Positions 23,091-32,366 are shown, counted from the stretch's first letter. The stretch: DNA of 64,000 nucleotides from JACRAR01 sp041674385 (GCA_041674385.1 JBAYVU010000003.1:81626-145625), one strand, 5' to 3'. Numbers and translations are program-made. Notes: generated by a model not told the origin, from the letters alone.

Positions 23091-25291
23091 TCTTTGGTGC
23101 GGGTGATGCGCACCACCTCGGATAGGCGTCGCAGACTGCGCATGATACGGGCGAGATGGGCACGATTGGTGACCTGCAAAGTGAAGTTGAGGGCGGTGTA
23201 GATGCCAGGATCGCTGTCGATGCCGACGTTCTGGATATTGGAGCCGCCCGCGGCGATCTCGGCGGCGATCTTGGCCAGTACGCCTGGGCGGTTCTCGGTG
23301 ACCACCCGGATACCGACTTCGAAGACACGCTCGATTCCTTGTGCCCAGTCGACATCCACCCAGTTGTCCCGCTCGTGGCTGGCCTTACCGACATTGCGGC
23401 AATCATGCGTATGGACCAGCAGGCCCTGGCCCTTGCGGATGAGTCCGACGATGGGATCACCGGGGATCGGGTTGCAGCACTTGGCCAGTTGCATGGTGAT
23501 CCCTTCGTCGCCATCGATGACGATGCTGCCGTGCAGCTTGTGTTCCGTTGGCGCTCCGCCTTCCGCCTGGCGGTCTGCCACCAGGCGGCGGGCGACTATG
23601 CTGGTATGCCGCTTGCCCAGACCGATGTCGGTCAGCACTTCATTCTTGGATTTCGCTCCGCAGCCGCGTAGAAAGCGTTCCCAAACTGCGCTGCCGAGGT
23701 TGTCGAGTTCAATGCCAAAGCCATGCAGCGCCTGACCCAGCAGACGTGCGCCAAGCGCCACCGACTCATCCATTTGCTGCGTTTTCAGATAGTGGCGAAT
23801 TTGTGCCCGTGCCTTGCCGCTCTTGACGTAGGAGAGCCAGGTTGGATTCGGATTGGGCAAATCGGCGGTAATGATCTCGACCCGGTCGCCGTTTCTCAAT
23901 TCGGTGCGCAACGGCATCATCTCGAAATTGATGCGACAGGCGACACAGCGATTGCCGATATCGGTGTGTACCGTGTAGGCAAAATCCACTGCGGTGGAAC
24001 CGCGCGGCAGAACCAGGATTTTGCCCAGCGGAGTAAACACATAGACCTCGTCGGGAAACAGGTCCACCTTGACGTTCTCGAGAAACTCGGACGAATCTCC
24101 CGAGGCCGACTGTAGTTCGATCAGCGATTTCAGCCATTTGTGGGTCTTTTTCTGCAACTCGTCGAGCGCGGTCTCGTCCTTATACAGCCAGTGCGAAGCA
24201 ACCCCCGATTCGGCGATGTGATGCATCTCGCGCGAGCGGATTTGCACCTCGACCGGCGTGCCGTAGGGACCGATCAGAGTCGAGTGCAGCGACTGGTAGC
24301 CGTTCGTCTTCGGGATGGCAATGTAATCCTTGAACTTGCCCGGCACCGGTTTATAGAGGCCGTGCAATACGCCGAGCGCCAGATAGCAGGTCGGCACATC
24401 CTTGACGATCACGCGAAAGCCGTAGATGTCCAGCACCTGCGAGAAGGAAAGGTGCTTCTGGCGCATTTTGCGGTAGATGCTGTAAAGATGTTTTTCGCGT
24501 CCCATCACCTCGGCGTCGATGCCCGCCTCGGGCAAGCTCTTCCGCAACGCCTCCGTGATCTTGTCCACCACCTGGCGGCGGTTTCCGCGTGCGCGCTTGA
24601 CCGCCTTTTCCAGCACGCGGAAGCGCATCGGCTGCAAGTGGCGGAAGGCGAGTTCCTGCAGTTCGCGATACAGCGCATTCAAACCCAGCCGGTTGGCGAT
24701 CGGGGCATAGATATCCAGCGTCTCGCGGGCGATACGGCGGCGTTTCTGGGGCGGGACCGCACCGAGAGTGCGCATGTTGTGCAGCCGGTCGGAGAGCTTG
24801 ATGAGTATGACGCGCACATCGCGCGCCATCGCCAGCAGCATTTTGCGGAAGTTCTCCGCCTGGGCCTCCTCGAAGGACTGGTTTTCTATGCGATCGATTT
24901 TCGAAACGCCATCGACCAGCTCCGCCACGACTTTGCCGAACTTGTCGGCGATCTCCTGCTTGGGGATATCGGTATCTTCCATCACGTCATGCAGCAACGC
25001 GGCCGTCAGCGCCTGCGGGTCAAGATGCCAGTCGGCCAGGGTGTCGGCGACAGCCAACGGATGGGAGATGTAAGGATCGCCGCTGGAACGAAACTGGCCC
25101 AGGTGCGCGGTGTTGCCGAAGACGTAGGCTGACTCGATGCGAGCCACCTCGTCCGGTTTGAGATAGGAGGAAAGTTTTCCGCGGAAACGCTCCAGGTTGT
25201 CCGCCAGATCAACCGATGGGCGCATCTCCTGTGCAGTAAGTGCCGCCTCGTCGTTGGCGAAGCCTGGAGCGGCTAACGGTGGCGGAGTCAT
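23087..25291 (-). CDS. spoT: Bifunctional (p)ppGpp synthetase/hydrolase
   Basis: 734 residues. The HD hydrolase domain is intact (SHPLAVA with His77, LLHDVMEDT with His101/Asp102 and Glu105/Asp106). The synthetase domain has KIKRxxS-like and substrate motifs (LYSIYRKMRQK, VLDIYGFRVIV, YIAIPKTNGYQSLHST, EVQIRSREMH). A TGS domain (VFTPLGKILVLPRGSTAVDFAY) and a C-terminal ACT domain (ENRPGVLAKIAAEIAAGGSNI) follow. It sets the stringent-response alarmone level. Order gmk-rpoZ-spoT on one strand is the conserved proteobacterial arrangement. No clear Shine-Dalgarno precedes 25291; Met23 is an alternative start. Confidence 0.97.
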   Translation of the reverse strand: MTPPPLAAPGFANDEAALTAQEMRPSVDLADNLERFRGKLSSYLKPDEVARIESAYVFGNTAHLGQFRSSGDPYISHPLAVADTLADWHLDPQALTAALLHDVMEDTDIPKQEIADKFGKVVAELVDGVSKIDRIENQSFEEAQAENFRKMLLAMARDVRVILIKLSDRLHNMRTLGAVPPQKRRRIARETLDIYAPIANRLGLNALYRELQELAFRHLQPMRFRVLEKAVKRARGNRRQVVDKITEALRKSLPEAGIDAEVMGREKHLYSIYRKMRQKHLSFSQVLDIYGFRVIVKDVPTCYLALGVLHGLYKPVPGKFKDYIAIPKTNGYQSLHSTLIGPYGTPVEVQIRSREMHHIAESGVASHWLYKDETALDELQKKTHKWLKSLIELQSASGDSSEFLENVKVDLFPDEVYVFTPLGKILVLPRGSTAVDFAYTVHTDIGNRCVACRINFEMMPLRTELRNGDRVEIITADLPNPNPTWLSYVKSGKARAQIRHYLKTQQMDESVALGARLLGQALHGFGIELDNLGSAVWERFLRGCGAKSKNEVLTDIGLGKRHTSIVARRLVADRQAEGGAPTEHKLHGSIVIDGDEGITMQLAKCCNPIPGDPIVGLIRKGQGLLVHTHDCRNVGKASHERDNWVDVDWAQGIERVFEVGIRVVTENRPGVLAKIAAEIAAGGSNIQNVGIDSDPGIYTALNFTLQVTNRAHLARIMRSLRRLSEVVRITRTKD

Positions 25292-25332
25292 CGCGACGGA
25301 TGGACACGGCGAAGCGACGCGATCTCAGAACA

Positions 25333-25539
25333 TCATGCCTGACCGCGATTGAGCATTTCCAGGCCGACCTTGCCGGCAGCGATCTCGCGCAACGCGATTA
25401 CCGTGGGCTTGTCTTTGTCATATTCGACCTGGGGAGTACCGCCCAAGGTGATCTGGCGCGCACGGTAGGTGGCGACCAGGGTAAGCTGGAAGCGGTTGGG
25501 GATGTATTTGAGACAGTCATCGACTGATATCCGTGCCAT
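25333..25539 (-). CDS. rpoZ: RNA polymerase omega subunit
   Basis: 68 residues: MARISVDDCLKYIPNRFQLTLVA, followed by YRARQI and VIALREIAAGKVG. Omega helps fold and hold the beta-prime subunit and is part of the ppGpp-binding site of RNA polymerase, in keeping with its position next to spoT. It starts 3 bases after the gmk stop. Confidence 0.97.
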   Translation of the reverse strand: MARISVDDCLKYIPNRFQLTLVATYRARQITLGGTPQVEYDKDKPTVIALREIAAGKVGLEMLNRGQA

Positions 25540-25542
25540 GGT

Positions 25543-26157
25543 TTAATCCTGGAAAAGAAGCGAAAACAATTCGGGATGACGCGCCCGTTGAGGCGCAAGC
25601 TTGAGCCGGGAAGCATGAACCGTCGCCAGCAGGTCGTTGAGCGCCTCATCCAACTCGTTGTTGATTATAACGTATTCGAACTCTTCGACGTGACGCATTT
25701 CGGTCAGGGCGGCAAGATGGCGGCGGGCGATGGTATCGTCGTCATCGGTTCCCCGTCCGCGCAAGCGCCGTTCCAGCTCGGCCAGCGATGGCGGCAGGAT
25801 GAAAATCCCAACGGCCTGAGGGAAAACTTGCCTCACCTGCTGTGCGCCCTGCCAGTCGATTTCCAGCAGCACATCCCGCCCCGAGTCCATTTCCCGCTCC
25901 AGCCACACGCGGGAAGTACCGTAGAAATTGCCATGCACTTCGGCCGATTCGAGGAAGTCGCCGCACTTGCGCATGGCGAAGAATTCCGCCACGTCGATAA
26001 AATTATAGTCGCGCCCGTCTTGCTCCCCCTTGCGCGGTGTGCGCGTGGTGTAGGAAACCGATAGCCGCACCCCTCGATCGCGCGCCAGCAACTCACGCAC
26101 CAGGGTGGTCTTGCCTGCTCCGGAGGGGGCCGAAACGATGAAGAGGGTGCCGCTCAT
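25543..26157 (-). CDS. gmk: Guanylate kinase
   Basis: 204 residues from ATG 26157 (MSGTLFIVSAPSGAGKTTL), with AAGGA upstream; the frame is open to 26190 but the extra 11 residues are atypical. P-loop SGAGKTT, GMP-binding SYTTRTPRKGEQDGRDYNF and lid/catalytic LLEIDWQGAQQVR. It phosphorylates GMP to GDP, supplying the substrate for GTP and for ppGpp synthesis by the neighbouring spoT product. Confidence 0.97.
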   Translation of the reverse strand: MSGTLFIVSAPSGAGKTTLVRELLARDRGVRLSVSYTTRTPRKGEQDGRDYNFIDVAEFFAMRKCGDFLESAEVHGNFYGTSRVWLEREMDSGRDVLLEIDWQGAQQVRQVFPQAVGIFILPPSLAELERRLRGRGTDDDDTIARRHLAALTEMRHVEEFEYVIINNELDEALNDLLATVHASRLKLAPQRARHPELFSLLFQD

Positions 26158-26193
26158 GGCAGAAATCCTTGGGATATCGGGTCGGAACACGCG

Positions 26194-27693
26194 CTAGGTA
26201 ACTCCCGCACGCTGCAGGAAATTGCCGAGGTGAAGATCGCTCTTGATGGTGTGGTTGATATGCCAGTCCACCAGAATCAGCTGGATACGAAACACCAGGT
26301 AAAGCCTGTCGCGCGTATTGCTCTCTATTTCATTGCGCAATTCCGAGAAAAACTTGCTGGAAGTATTGTGCTGACGCATATGGTCCGCAATGAAAGGGTA
26401 TTCATAGCGGCGCATCAAGTTTTCTTCGGAGTGGTAAAGCGACGCGACCTGTTCGGCGAGGTTGTCGAGGATACCGCTTAGTCTGGTGCTGCCATTGCCG
26501 ACCAGCTTTGCCAATTCCGCAATGCGCACCAGCAGTTCCTGGTGCTGAGTGTCGATCTCCCTGATCCCGACGGAATAATCATCCCGCCAGCCGATCTCCA
26601 TCCCCAGGGGTTCCGTGTCCTCAAACTCGCCCTGAGGTTTGATCGTCTTGCAGCGTTCCAGGTAAACCCGCACCGCCCGGTCGTCCGGGGAGAGACGCAG
26701 ACATTCTTGCAGCAAGGGTTGGGCGAGATCGCTGCGGCCGAGGTGGTAGAAAGCCAGGGCATCCTCGAACTTGTTGAGCGTTTCCTGCTTCGCCAGACGC
26801 AGCGGCTCCGGGTCGGCGTCGAACACTTCATATACCGATTGCGCCTGATAACGACCCTTGATAAGCAGCCGGTCAATGAAACGAACGCAATACGCAGTGT
26901 GCTCTTTAAGGGCGTGCAGGGTATGCGTGCTGACGATCAGCGGCGTGCCGTAATTCTTGGTCAAGCCTTCGAGACGCGAGGCAAGATTGACCGCATCGCC
27001 GATCACGGTAGTGTCCATGCGATTGTGGCCACCCACGGTGCCCATGATGACCAGCCCGGTATTGATGCCGATGCCGATGCGTATCGGCATGTAACCGGCG
27101 CGCGTCCGGCCGTGGTTGTACTCCGCCAGTTGATGCAGCATGTCGATGCCGGAGCGCACTCCGTCGTCGGCGGAGCCGGGGAAAAGCGCCATGATGCCGT
27201 CGCCGATATACTTGTCGATGATGCCGGCGTGGCGGGCCACCACGGGCTCCATGACGCTGAGATAGGAATTGATGAAGCGGAAGTTCTCCGCCGGCAGGAT
27301 CGATTCCGACAGGGCCGTGAAATCGCGGATGTCGGAAAACAGCAAGGTCATTTCCTGCTCGACATGATCCCCCAATTTAACCTCGGTGATGCTCTGCCGT
27401 CCCAGCAATTGGAGGAACTGGCGCGGCACGAAACGGCCGTAAGCCATCTCTGACTGGGTCGGCTCCTTGGCGGCATTCGGCGGGACTTCGGACGTCGGCA
27501 TTGGGCTGGAAATCTGACAATTACCAGCGCTAAGTATAAGCGTCTTGCTGAAGCTACGGCTAGCTTGGACTGCCATTTCATGGAATTTGTCGGATAACTC
27601 AAACCGATTCTGCGGAATATAATTCGATGCTTCCGCATCGCCGCAGCCATTTCGGAAGCGGCAAATGGGGCTTTCCTCCAAGTAAATAATCAT
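26194..27693 (-). CDS. Class III nucleotide cyclase fused to bacteriohemerythrin
   Basis: 499 residues. Residues about 110-290 form a class III adenylate/guanylate cyclase: metal Asp121 in LLFSDIRDFT, IIDKYIGDGIMALF, GINTGLVIMGTVGG and TVIGDAVNLASRLE. A helical linker with TPR character follows (about 305-350). Residues about 375-495 are a hemerythrin domain: VGIREIDTQHQELL, LYHSEENLMRRY, HMRQHNTSSKFF and VDWHINHTIKSD, retaining the di-iron ligands. O2 or redox state at the di-iron centre probably controls cyclase activity. The start at 27693 overlaps the divergent ligase start by 2 bases; Met65 (27501) or Met83 are plausible shorter starts, and residues 1-80 show no family features. Confidence 0.85.
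   Translation of the reverse strand: MIIYLEESPICRFRNGCGDAEASNYIPQNRFELSDKFHEMAVQASRSFSKTLILSAGNCQISSPMPTSEVPPNAAKEPTQSEMAYGRFVPRQFLQLLGRQSITEVKLGDHVEQEMTLLFSDIRDFTALSESILPAENFRFINSYLSVMEPVVARHAGIIDKYIGDGIMALFPGSADDGVRSGIDMLHQLAEYNHGRTRAGYMPIRIGIGINTGLVIMGTVGGHNRMDTTVIGDAVNLASRLEGLTKNYGTPLIVSTHTLHALKEHTAYCVRFIDRLLIKGRYQAQSVYEVFDADPEPLRLAKQETLNKFEDALAFYHLGRSDLAQPLLQECLRLSPDDRAVRVYLERCKTIKPQGEFEDTEPLGMEIGWRDDYSVGIREIDTQHQELLVRIAELAKLVGNGSTRLSGILDNLAEQVASLYHSEENLMRRYEYPFIADHMRQHNTSSKFFSELRNEIESNTRDRLYLVFRIQLILVDWHINHTIKSDLHLGNFLQRAGVT
27618..27640 (+). promoter_or_regulatory. Perfect -10 box with adjacent small inverted repeat
   Basis: TATAAT at 27618-27623 has no convincing -35. CGATGC-TTCC-GCATCG (27625-27640) follows directly. 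It lies 69 bases before the ligase ATG and inside the open N-terminal frame of the divergent cyclase, which supports a downstream start for the cyclase. Confidence 0.35.
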
Positions 27694-29197
27694 GAACCTT
27701 TACGCCGTTCTTTCCTCGCGCTTTCCCAAACAAGGCCACGCCCCCTGCATGATCCTGCCCGATGGCAGGGTGTGGACTTATACCGACGTCGAGCGCGCCA
27801 GCGGCCGCATCGCCAACCTGCTGGTCGCGCTTGGCCTCAGGCCCGGCGACCGGGTCGCCGCCCAAGTGGAGAAAACCCCGGAAGCGCTGCTGCTGTATCT
27901 GGCCACCTTGCGCGCCGGCATGGTGTTCCTGCCGCTCAACCCGGCCTACCAACGGCATGAAATCGAATTCTTCCTCAGCGATGCCGAACCTGGGCTAGTC
28001 GTTTGCCGACCGCAAAATCGCCTGCTCGTTGCGGAGATGGCGGCCAGGGCGGGTGTCGCCCATGTGCTGGAACTCGACGACGACGGCCGCGGTACGCTGA
28101 TCGCCGCCGCCGCGCCACACGCCGACGACTTTGCCTGCGTGCCGAGAAAACCCGACGATCTGGCCGCAATACTCTATACCTCGGGGACGACCGGCCGTTC
28201 CAAGGGCGCCATGCTGTCGCACCGCAATCTCGCCGTTAACGCCGAGGTGCTGCATGCCTACTGGCGATTCGAACCCGGCGACGTGCTGCTGCACATGCTG
28301 CCGATATTCCATGTGCATGGCCTGTTCATCGCCTGCCACTGCGCCCTGCTGAACGGCTCGGCAATGCTGTTCGAGCCGCGCTTCGACGCCCGGCGCGCGC
28401 TGGCGTTACTGCCGCAAGCCACGGTGTTCATGGGAGTGCCGACCTACTATGTGCGACTGCTGAACGAGCCGGGATTCACCCGCGCCAGCTGCGGACACAT
28501 GCGCTTGTTCGTCTCCGGCTCGGCGCCGCTGCTCCAGGAAACTTTCGACGCGTTTTGCGACCGCACCGGCCATACCATCCTTGAACGCTATGGCATGACC
28601 GAAGGTGGCATGTTCAGCTCCAACCCCTACAGCGGCGAGCGGCGCGGCGGCACGGTCGGATTTCCGTTGCCGGGCATGCAAATCCGCATCGCCGACGCTG
28701 CCGGCCAGCCCATACAGCCGGGTGCCGTCGGCCATATCCAGGTCCAGGGAGAAAATGTCTTCATGGGTTACTGGCGGATGCCGGACAAGACCCGCGAGGA
28801 ATTCACCGACGATGGCTTTTTCAAGACCGGCGACATGGGCAGGTTCGATCGCGATGGCTACCTCGGCATCGTCGGCCGCTCCAAAGACCTGATCATCAGC
28901 GGCGGCCTCAATGTCTATCCCAAAGAGATCGAGGAACTCATCGATGCCTTGCCCGGCGTCGCCGAATCCGCGGTGATCGGCCTGCCGCATCCCGATTTCG
29001 GCGAGGCCGTCAACGCCGTGGTGGTGCGCCGCAACGACACGAGCGGTGCCGGGCTGACCGAGTCCGGCATCATCCTGGCGCTGAAAAGCGAGCTGGCCAA
29101 TTTCAAGATTCCCAAGCGAGTGTTCTTCGTCGATGCCTTGCCGCGCAACGCCATGGGCAAGGTGCAGAAGAACCTGTTGCGCAATCAATGCAATTGA
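27692..29197 (+). CDS. AMP-forming acyl-CoA ligase, malonyl-CoA synthase-like
   Basis: 501 residues of the ANL superfamily. ATP-binding loop YTSGTTGRSKG (162-172), A5 ERYGMTEGGM, A7 KTGDMGRFDRDGYLGIVGRSKD, A8 SGGLNVYPKEIEE and the catalytic Lys in NAMGKVQK. The overall layout and phrases such as LPIFHVHGLF and GVPTYYVRLL fit malonate-CoA ligase (MatB/ACSF3) better than long-chain ligases. It would make malonyl-CoA from malonate. It overlaps the HAD gene by 10 bases. No malonate transporter or decarboxylase is nearby, so the substrate is not certain. Confidence 0.75.
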   Translation: MNLYAVLSSRFPKQGHAPCMILPDGRVWTYTDVERASGRIANLLVALGLRPGDRVAAQVEKTPEALLLYLATLRAGMVFLPLNPAYQRHEIEFFLSDAEPGLVVCRPQNRLLVAEMAARAGVAHVLELDDDGRGTLIAAAAPHADDFACVPRKPDDLAAILYTSGTTGRSKGAMLSHRNLAVNAEVLHAYWRFEPGDVLLHMLPIFHVHGLFIACHCALLNGSAMLFEPRFDARRALALLPQATVFMGVPTYYVRLLNEPGFTRASCGHMRLFVSGSAPLLQETFDAFCDRTGHTILERYGMTEGGMFSSNPYSGERRGGTVGFPLPGMQIRIADAAGQPIQPGAVGHIQVQGENVFMGYWRMPDKTREEFTDDGFFKTGDMGRFDRDGYLGIVGRSKDLIISGGLNVYPKEIEELIDALPGVAESAVIGLPHPDFGEAVNAVVVRRNDTSGAGLTESGIILALKSELANFKIPKRVFFVDALPRNAMGKVQKNLLRNQCN

Positions 29198-29868
29198 AGC
29201 TCGACTGGCGGCATATCGACACTGTCCTGCTCGACATGGACGGCACCTTGCTCGACCTGAATTTCGACAATCACTTCTGGCAGCGGCATGTGCCGTTGCG
29301 TTACGCCGAGGCGCACGGCCTGTCGCAGGAAGCGGCGCGGGAAGAATTGAAGGTGCGCTATCGCGCCCGGGTCGGCACGCTCGACTGGTATTCGGTGGAC
29401 TATTGGGAAACCAAGCTGGAACTCGACATCATGCGGCTCAAGGAAGAAGTGGCGCATCTGATCGCGGTACATCCCCACGTCGTGGATTTTCTCGCCGCGG
29501 TGCGTGCCGCCGGCAAACGTGTGGCGCTGGTCACCAACGCCCATCACAAGAGCCTGACGTTGAAAATGGGGCGCACCGGCTTGCATGGCTATTTCGACGA
29601 TCTCATCACTTCCCACGAGATCGGCCTGCCCAAGGAAGACCATTCCTTCTGGGCGTTGCTGCGCACCCGTATCCCGTTCGACCCGGCCACCACGCTGCTG
29701 GTGGACGACAGCCTGCCGGTGCTCGACTCGGCGCGAACCTACGGCATCTCACAACTGATTGCGGTGCGCCAACCCGACACCAGCCAGCCGCCGAACGATA
29801 CCGGCGGCTATGCGTCGATCGGGGATTTCAGCGAGTTTCTGACCAAAGCGTCTGACCAAAGCGTCTGA
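29188..29868 (+). CDS. HAD-family GMP/IMP nucleotidase (YrfG-like)
   Basis: 226 residues. Motif I DMDGTLLDLNFD (nucleophile and acid Asp), motif II LVTNAH, motif III Lys in GLPKEDHSFW and motif IV LLVDDS. The HAD subfamily IA cap carries YRARVGTLDWYSVDYW, typical of YrfG, a purine 5'-nucleotidase. The C-terminal end is built from a 13-base tandem repeat (29838-29876), so the last residues (KASDQSV) are an oddity. It overlaps the ligase gene by 10 bases. Confidence 0.8.
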   Translation: MQLKLDWRHIDTVLLDMDGTLLDLNFDNHFWQRHVPLRYAEAHGLSQEAAREELKVRYRARVGTLDWYSVDYWETKLELDIMRLKEEVAHLIAVHPHVVDFLAAVRAAGKRVALVTNAHHKSLTLKMGRTGLHGYFDDLITSHEIGLPKEDHSFWALLRTRIPFDPATTLLVDDSLPVLDSARTYGISQLIAVRQPDTSQPPNDTGGYASIGDFSEFLTKASDQSV

Positions 29869-29876
29869 CCAAAGCG
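29838..29876 (+). repeat. Three perfect 13-base tandem repeats
   Basis: Unit TCTGACCAAAGCG at 29838-29850, 29851-29863 and 29864-29876. The array spans the stop codon of the HAD gene (29866-29868). Because 13 is not a multiple of 3, gain or loss of a unit would change the C-terminal residues and the stop used. Confidence 0.8.
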
Positions 29877-29898
29877 ATGCGCCGTGGTCGGGGCCGCC

Positions 29899-31260
29899 TC
29901 AGCGTTGGCCCAGTATCGCAAGCATGGCCTCGACGTCGACGATTTTGTCGCGGGTGGCACCGCGCGATTCTCCACGCGCCACCTCCACGTCATCGAGCGT
30001 CTTCCAGTCGTTGAAAGAAACTATTTGCTGTCCGCGCCGACTCAGCAGGGAAACAATCGCCTCGCGGTCCGGCAGCGCCCGCGCATCGAGCCCGGCGCCG
30101 TCGGCGATCATGTGCTCGACCACCTGGGCGGACGCGCGCTTGTGCGACCCGATGAGTCCCTGCGGCCCCGAACGCGCCCAGCCGACTACGTATTCGTTGG
30201 CAATCACGGCACGACCGACGGGGTCGACGACCCGTCCGTCTTCGTTGGCAATGGTCCGCGCCGTTTCGTCGAAGGGAACGCCGGCAATCCGCTCGGCGGC
30301 AAAACCAATCGCCGGCAACACCATGCCGACATCGAGAACTTCGATCTCGCCGGTGCCGCGCGCACTCGACGTGCCATCCGGCCGAACTTCGAGGCGGTTC
30401 TTTTCGAGCGCGAGACCAGCCACACGCCCGTCGGCGCCAGCGACCACCTCGACCGGCGATACGAGGAAACGCAGGTGGATTTTCTTCGCCGCCGTATCAG
30501 GCTGAGGCTGCCGTGCGGCATAGGACTGGAGAATTTTCAGATTCTTGTTCTGCTGGGAATTGCCATCGGCTTCCGGCACGCCGCAGCCCGCGAGATCGTC
30601 CGGAGAAACCACCGGAACGACATCTTCCATCTTGCCGAGTTCGCCGAGTTCGACCGGAGTAAACGCGGCTTGCAGCGGCCCCCGCCGTCCGAGAACATAC
30701 ACTTCCCGCACCCGGCTGTTGCGCAACGCTTCCAGCGCGTGTGCGGCAATATCCGTTTTTTCGAGTACGGCGGGCGAGTGCAGCAGGATCCGGGCGGCAT
30801 CGATGGCCACGTTGCCGTTGCCCACCACCGCAACGCGCGACATCGACAAATCGATCCTTGCCTGACGGTAGTCGGGATGCCCGTTGTACCAGCCGATAAA
30901 GACCGAGGCCGGCACGCAGCCGGGAATCCCTTCTCCCGGGATGCCGAGACGCCGATCGGCCTCATTGCCGACTGCGTAGACAATCTGGTGGTAGTGCTGG
31001 CGCAATTCCTCCACCGTCACATCGCGCCCGAGACACACATTGCCCAGAAACCGGAAGGTGGGATGCGCGGCGGTTTTTTCGTAAATGCGAGTGACCGTTT
31101 TAATGTTCGGATGGTCGGGAGCGACGCCGCCCCGAACAAGTCCGAACGGCGTGGGAAGGCGGTCGAACATATCGACATGGACGAGCGTATCGGTTCGCTT
31201 GAGCAGCGCCTCCGCCGCGTAGAATCCGGCAGGGCCGGAACCGATGATGGCAACACGCAT
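29899..31260 (-). CDS. Ferredoxin/adrenodoxin-type NADP+ reductase
   Basis: 453 residues. FAD-binding IIGSGPAGFYAAEAL at the N-terminus, FGLVRGGVAPDH, NADP-binding VVGNGNVAIDAARILL, YVLGRRGPLQAAFTP and the late NEYVVGWARSGPQGLIGSHK. These are diagnostic of the FprA/adrenodoxin reductase family, which passes electrons between NADPH and ferredoxins. Length is typical. It converges on the HAD gene and is upstream of an epimerase on the same strand. No ferredoxin gene is adjacent. Confidence 0.9.
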   Translation of the reverse strand: MRVAIIGSGPAGFYAAEALLKRTDTLVHVDMFDRLPTPFGLVRGGVAPDHPNIKTVTRIYEKTAAHPTFRFLGNVCLGRDVTVEELRQHYHQIVYAVGNEADRRLGIPGEGIPGCVPASVFIGWYNGHPDYRQARIDLSMSRVAVVGNGNVAIDAARILLHSPAVLEKTDIAAHALEALRNSRVREVYVLGRRGPLQAAFTPVELGELGKMEDVVPVVSPDDLAGCGVPEADGNSQQNKNLKILQSYAARQPQPDTAAKKIHLRFLVSPVEVVAGADGRVAGLALEKNRLEVRPDGTSSARGTGEIEVLDVGMVLPAIGFAAERIAGVPFDETARTIANEDGRVVDPVGRAVIANEYVVGWARSGPQGLIGSHKRASAQVVEHMIADGAGLDARALPDREAIVSLLSRRGQQIVSFNDWKTLDDVEVARGESRGATRDKIVDVEAMLAILGQR

Positions 31261-31337
31261 AAATCACTTCCACAGAAAGTAAGACGGGTTTCGTACGATA
31301 CCTATTCAGCAGTCGGGCACGCATCCGAAGTTGCATG

Positions 31338-32366
31338 TCATGGCGCGCTCCCGGAAATTTTAATCCTGAAATACTCGAGATACCATTCGACAAAGCGTTT
31401 CACCCCATCCTCCACGGAAGTGGCGGGGGCGAAGCCGGTCAAGGCTTGCAGGGCCTCCGTGTCGGCGTAAGTCACCGGGACATCGCCGTCCTGAAGCGGC
31501 AGGAAGTTCTTGCGCGCCGTCCTGCCCAGCGCCCGTTCCAGGGTGTCGATATAGCGCATCAACTCGACCGGGTGCTGGTTGCCGATATTGCAGATCCGGT
31601 AAGGCGCCCAGCTGCCGGCGGGGTCCGGGTGCTGCCTGTCGAAATCGGGATTGGCGACAGGAGGAACAGCGAGCGCCCGCAGCATGCCTTCGACGATGTC
31701 GTCGATGTAGGTGAAATCCCGCTGCATCCGGCCATGGTTGAAAATATCGATCGGCCGGTCTTCCAAAATGGCTTTGGTGAACAGGAACAGCGCCATGTCC
31801 GGCCTTCCCCATGGACCATACACGGTGAAGAAACGCAACCCGGTGCATGGCAAGCCGAACAGATGGCTGTAGCTATGCGCCATCAACTCGTTGGCTTTCT
31901 TGCTGGCGGCATACAGGCTGATGGGATGGTCGACGTTGTCATGCTCGGAAAACGGCATGTGGCTGTTGCCGCCATACACGCTGGAACTGCTGGCGAAGAC
32001 CAGATGCTCGACGCCGGCGTGGCGGCAGCCTTCGAGAACATTGGCGAAGCCCACCAGGTTGCTGTCGACATAGGCCTGCGGATTTACCAGCGAATAACGC
32101 ACGCCGGCCTGAGCCGCGAGGTGGATGACGCGCTGCGGCCGTTCCGTCTCGAACAACGCCTGCATGCCGGCACGGTCGGCGATGTCTAGCCTGGCCAGGC
32201 GAAACTGCGGGTGCAACTGCAATCGCGCGAGGCGCGCCTGCTTGAGTGAAATATCGTAGTAGTCGCTGAGGTTGTCGACTCCGACAACTTCGACGCCGTC
32301 GGCCAGCAAACTTTCGCAGGCATGCATGCCGATAAAACCGGCGCATCCGGTCAGCAGAATTTTCAT
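31338..32366 (-). CDS. NAD-dependent nucleotide-sugar epimerase (UDP-glucuronate 4-epimerase type)
   Basis: 342 residues, extended short-chain dehydrogenase. Rossmann GCAGFIGMH, the serine in ASSSSVYG and the catalytic YAASK (Tyr, Lys), then RFFTVYGPWGRPDMA and RDFTYIDDIVEG. The last segments are typical of UDP-glucuronate 4-epimerases (CapI/LpsL type), which make UDP-galacturonate for polysaccharide or LPS. Its start overlaps the glycosyltransferase stop by 4 bases, linking it to the LPS core cluster. Confidence 0.85.
   Translation of the reverse strand: MKILLTGCAGFIGMHACESLLADGVEVVGVDNLSDYYDISLKQARLARLQLHPQFRLARLDIADRAGMQALFETERPQRVIHLAAQAGVRYSLVNPQAYVDSNLVGFANVLEGCRHAGVEHLVFASSSSVYGGNSHMPFSEHDNVDHPISLYAASKKANELMAHSYSHLFGLPCTGLRFFTVYGPWGRPDMALFLFTKAILEDRPIDIFNHGRMQRDFTYIDDIVEGMLRALAVPPVANPDFDRQHPDPAGSWAPYRICNIGNQHPVELMRYIDTLERALGRTARKNFLPLQDGDVPVTYADTEALQALTGFAPATSVEDGVKRFVEWYLEYFRIKISGSAP

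Noticed and set aside
29884..31470. 528-codon plus-strand ORF
   Set aside because: Opposite the ferredoxin-NADP reductase; protein looks random.
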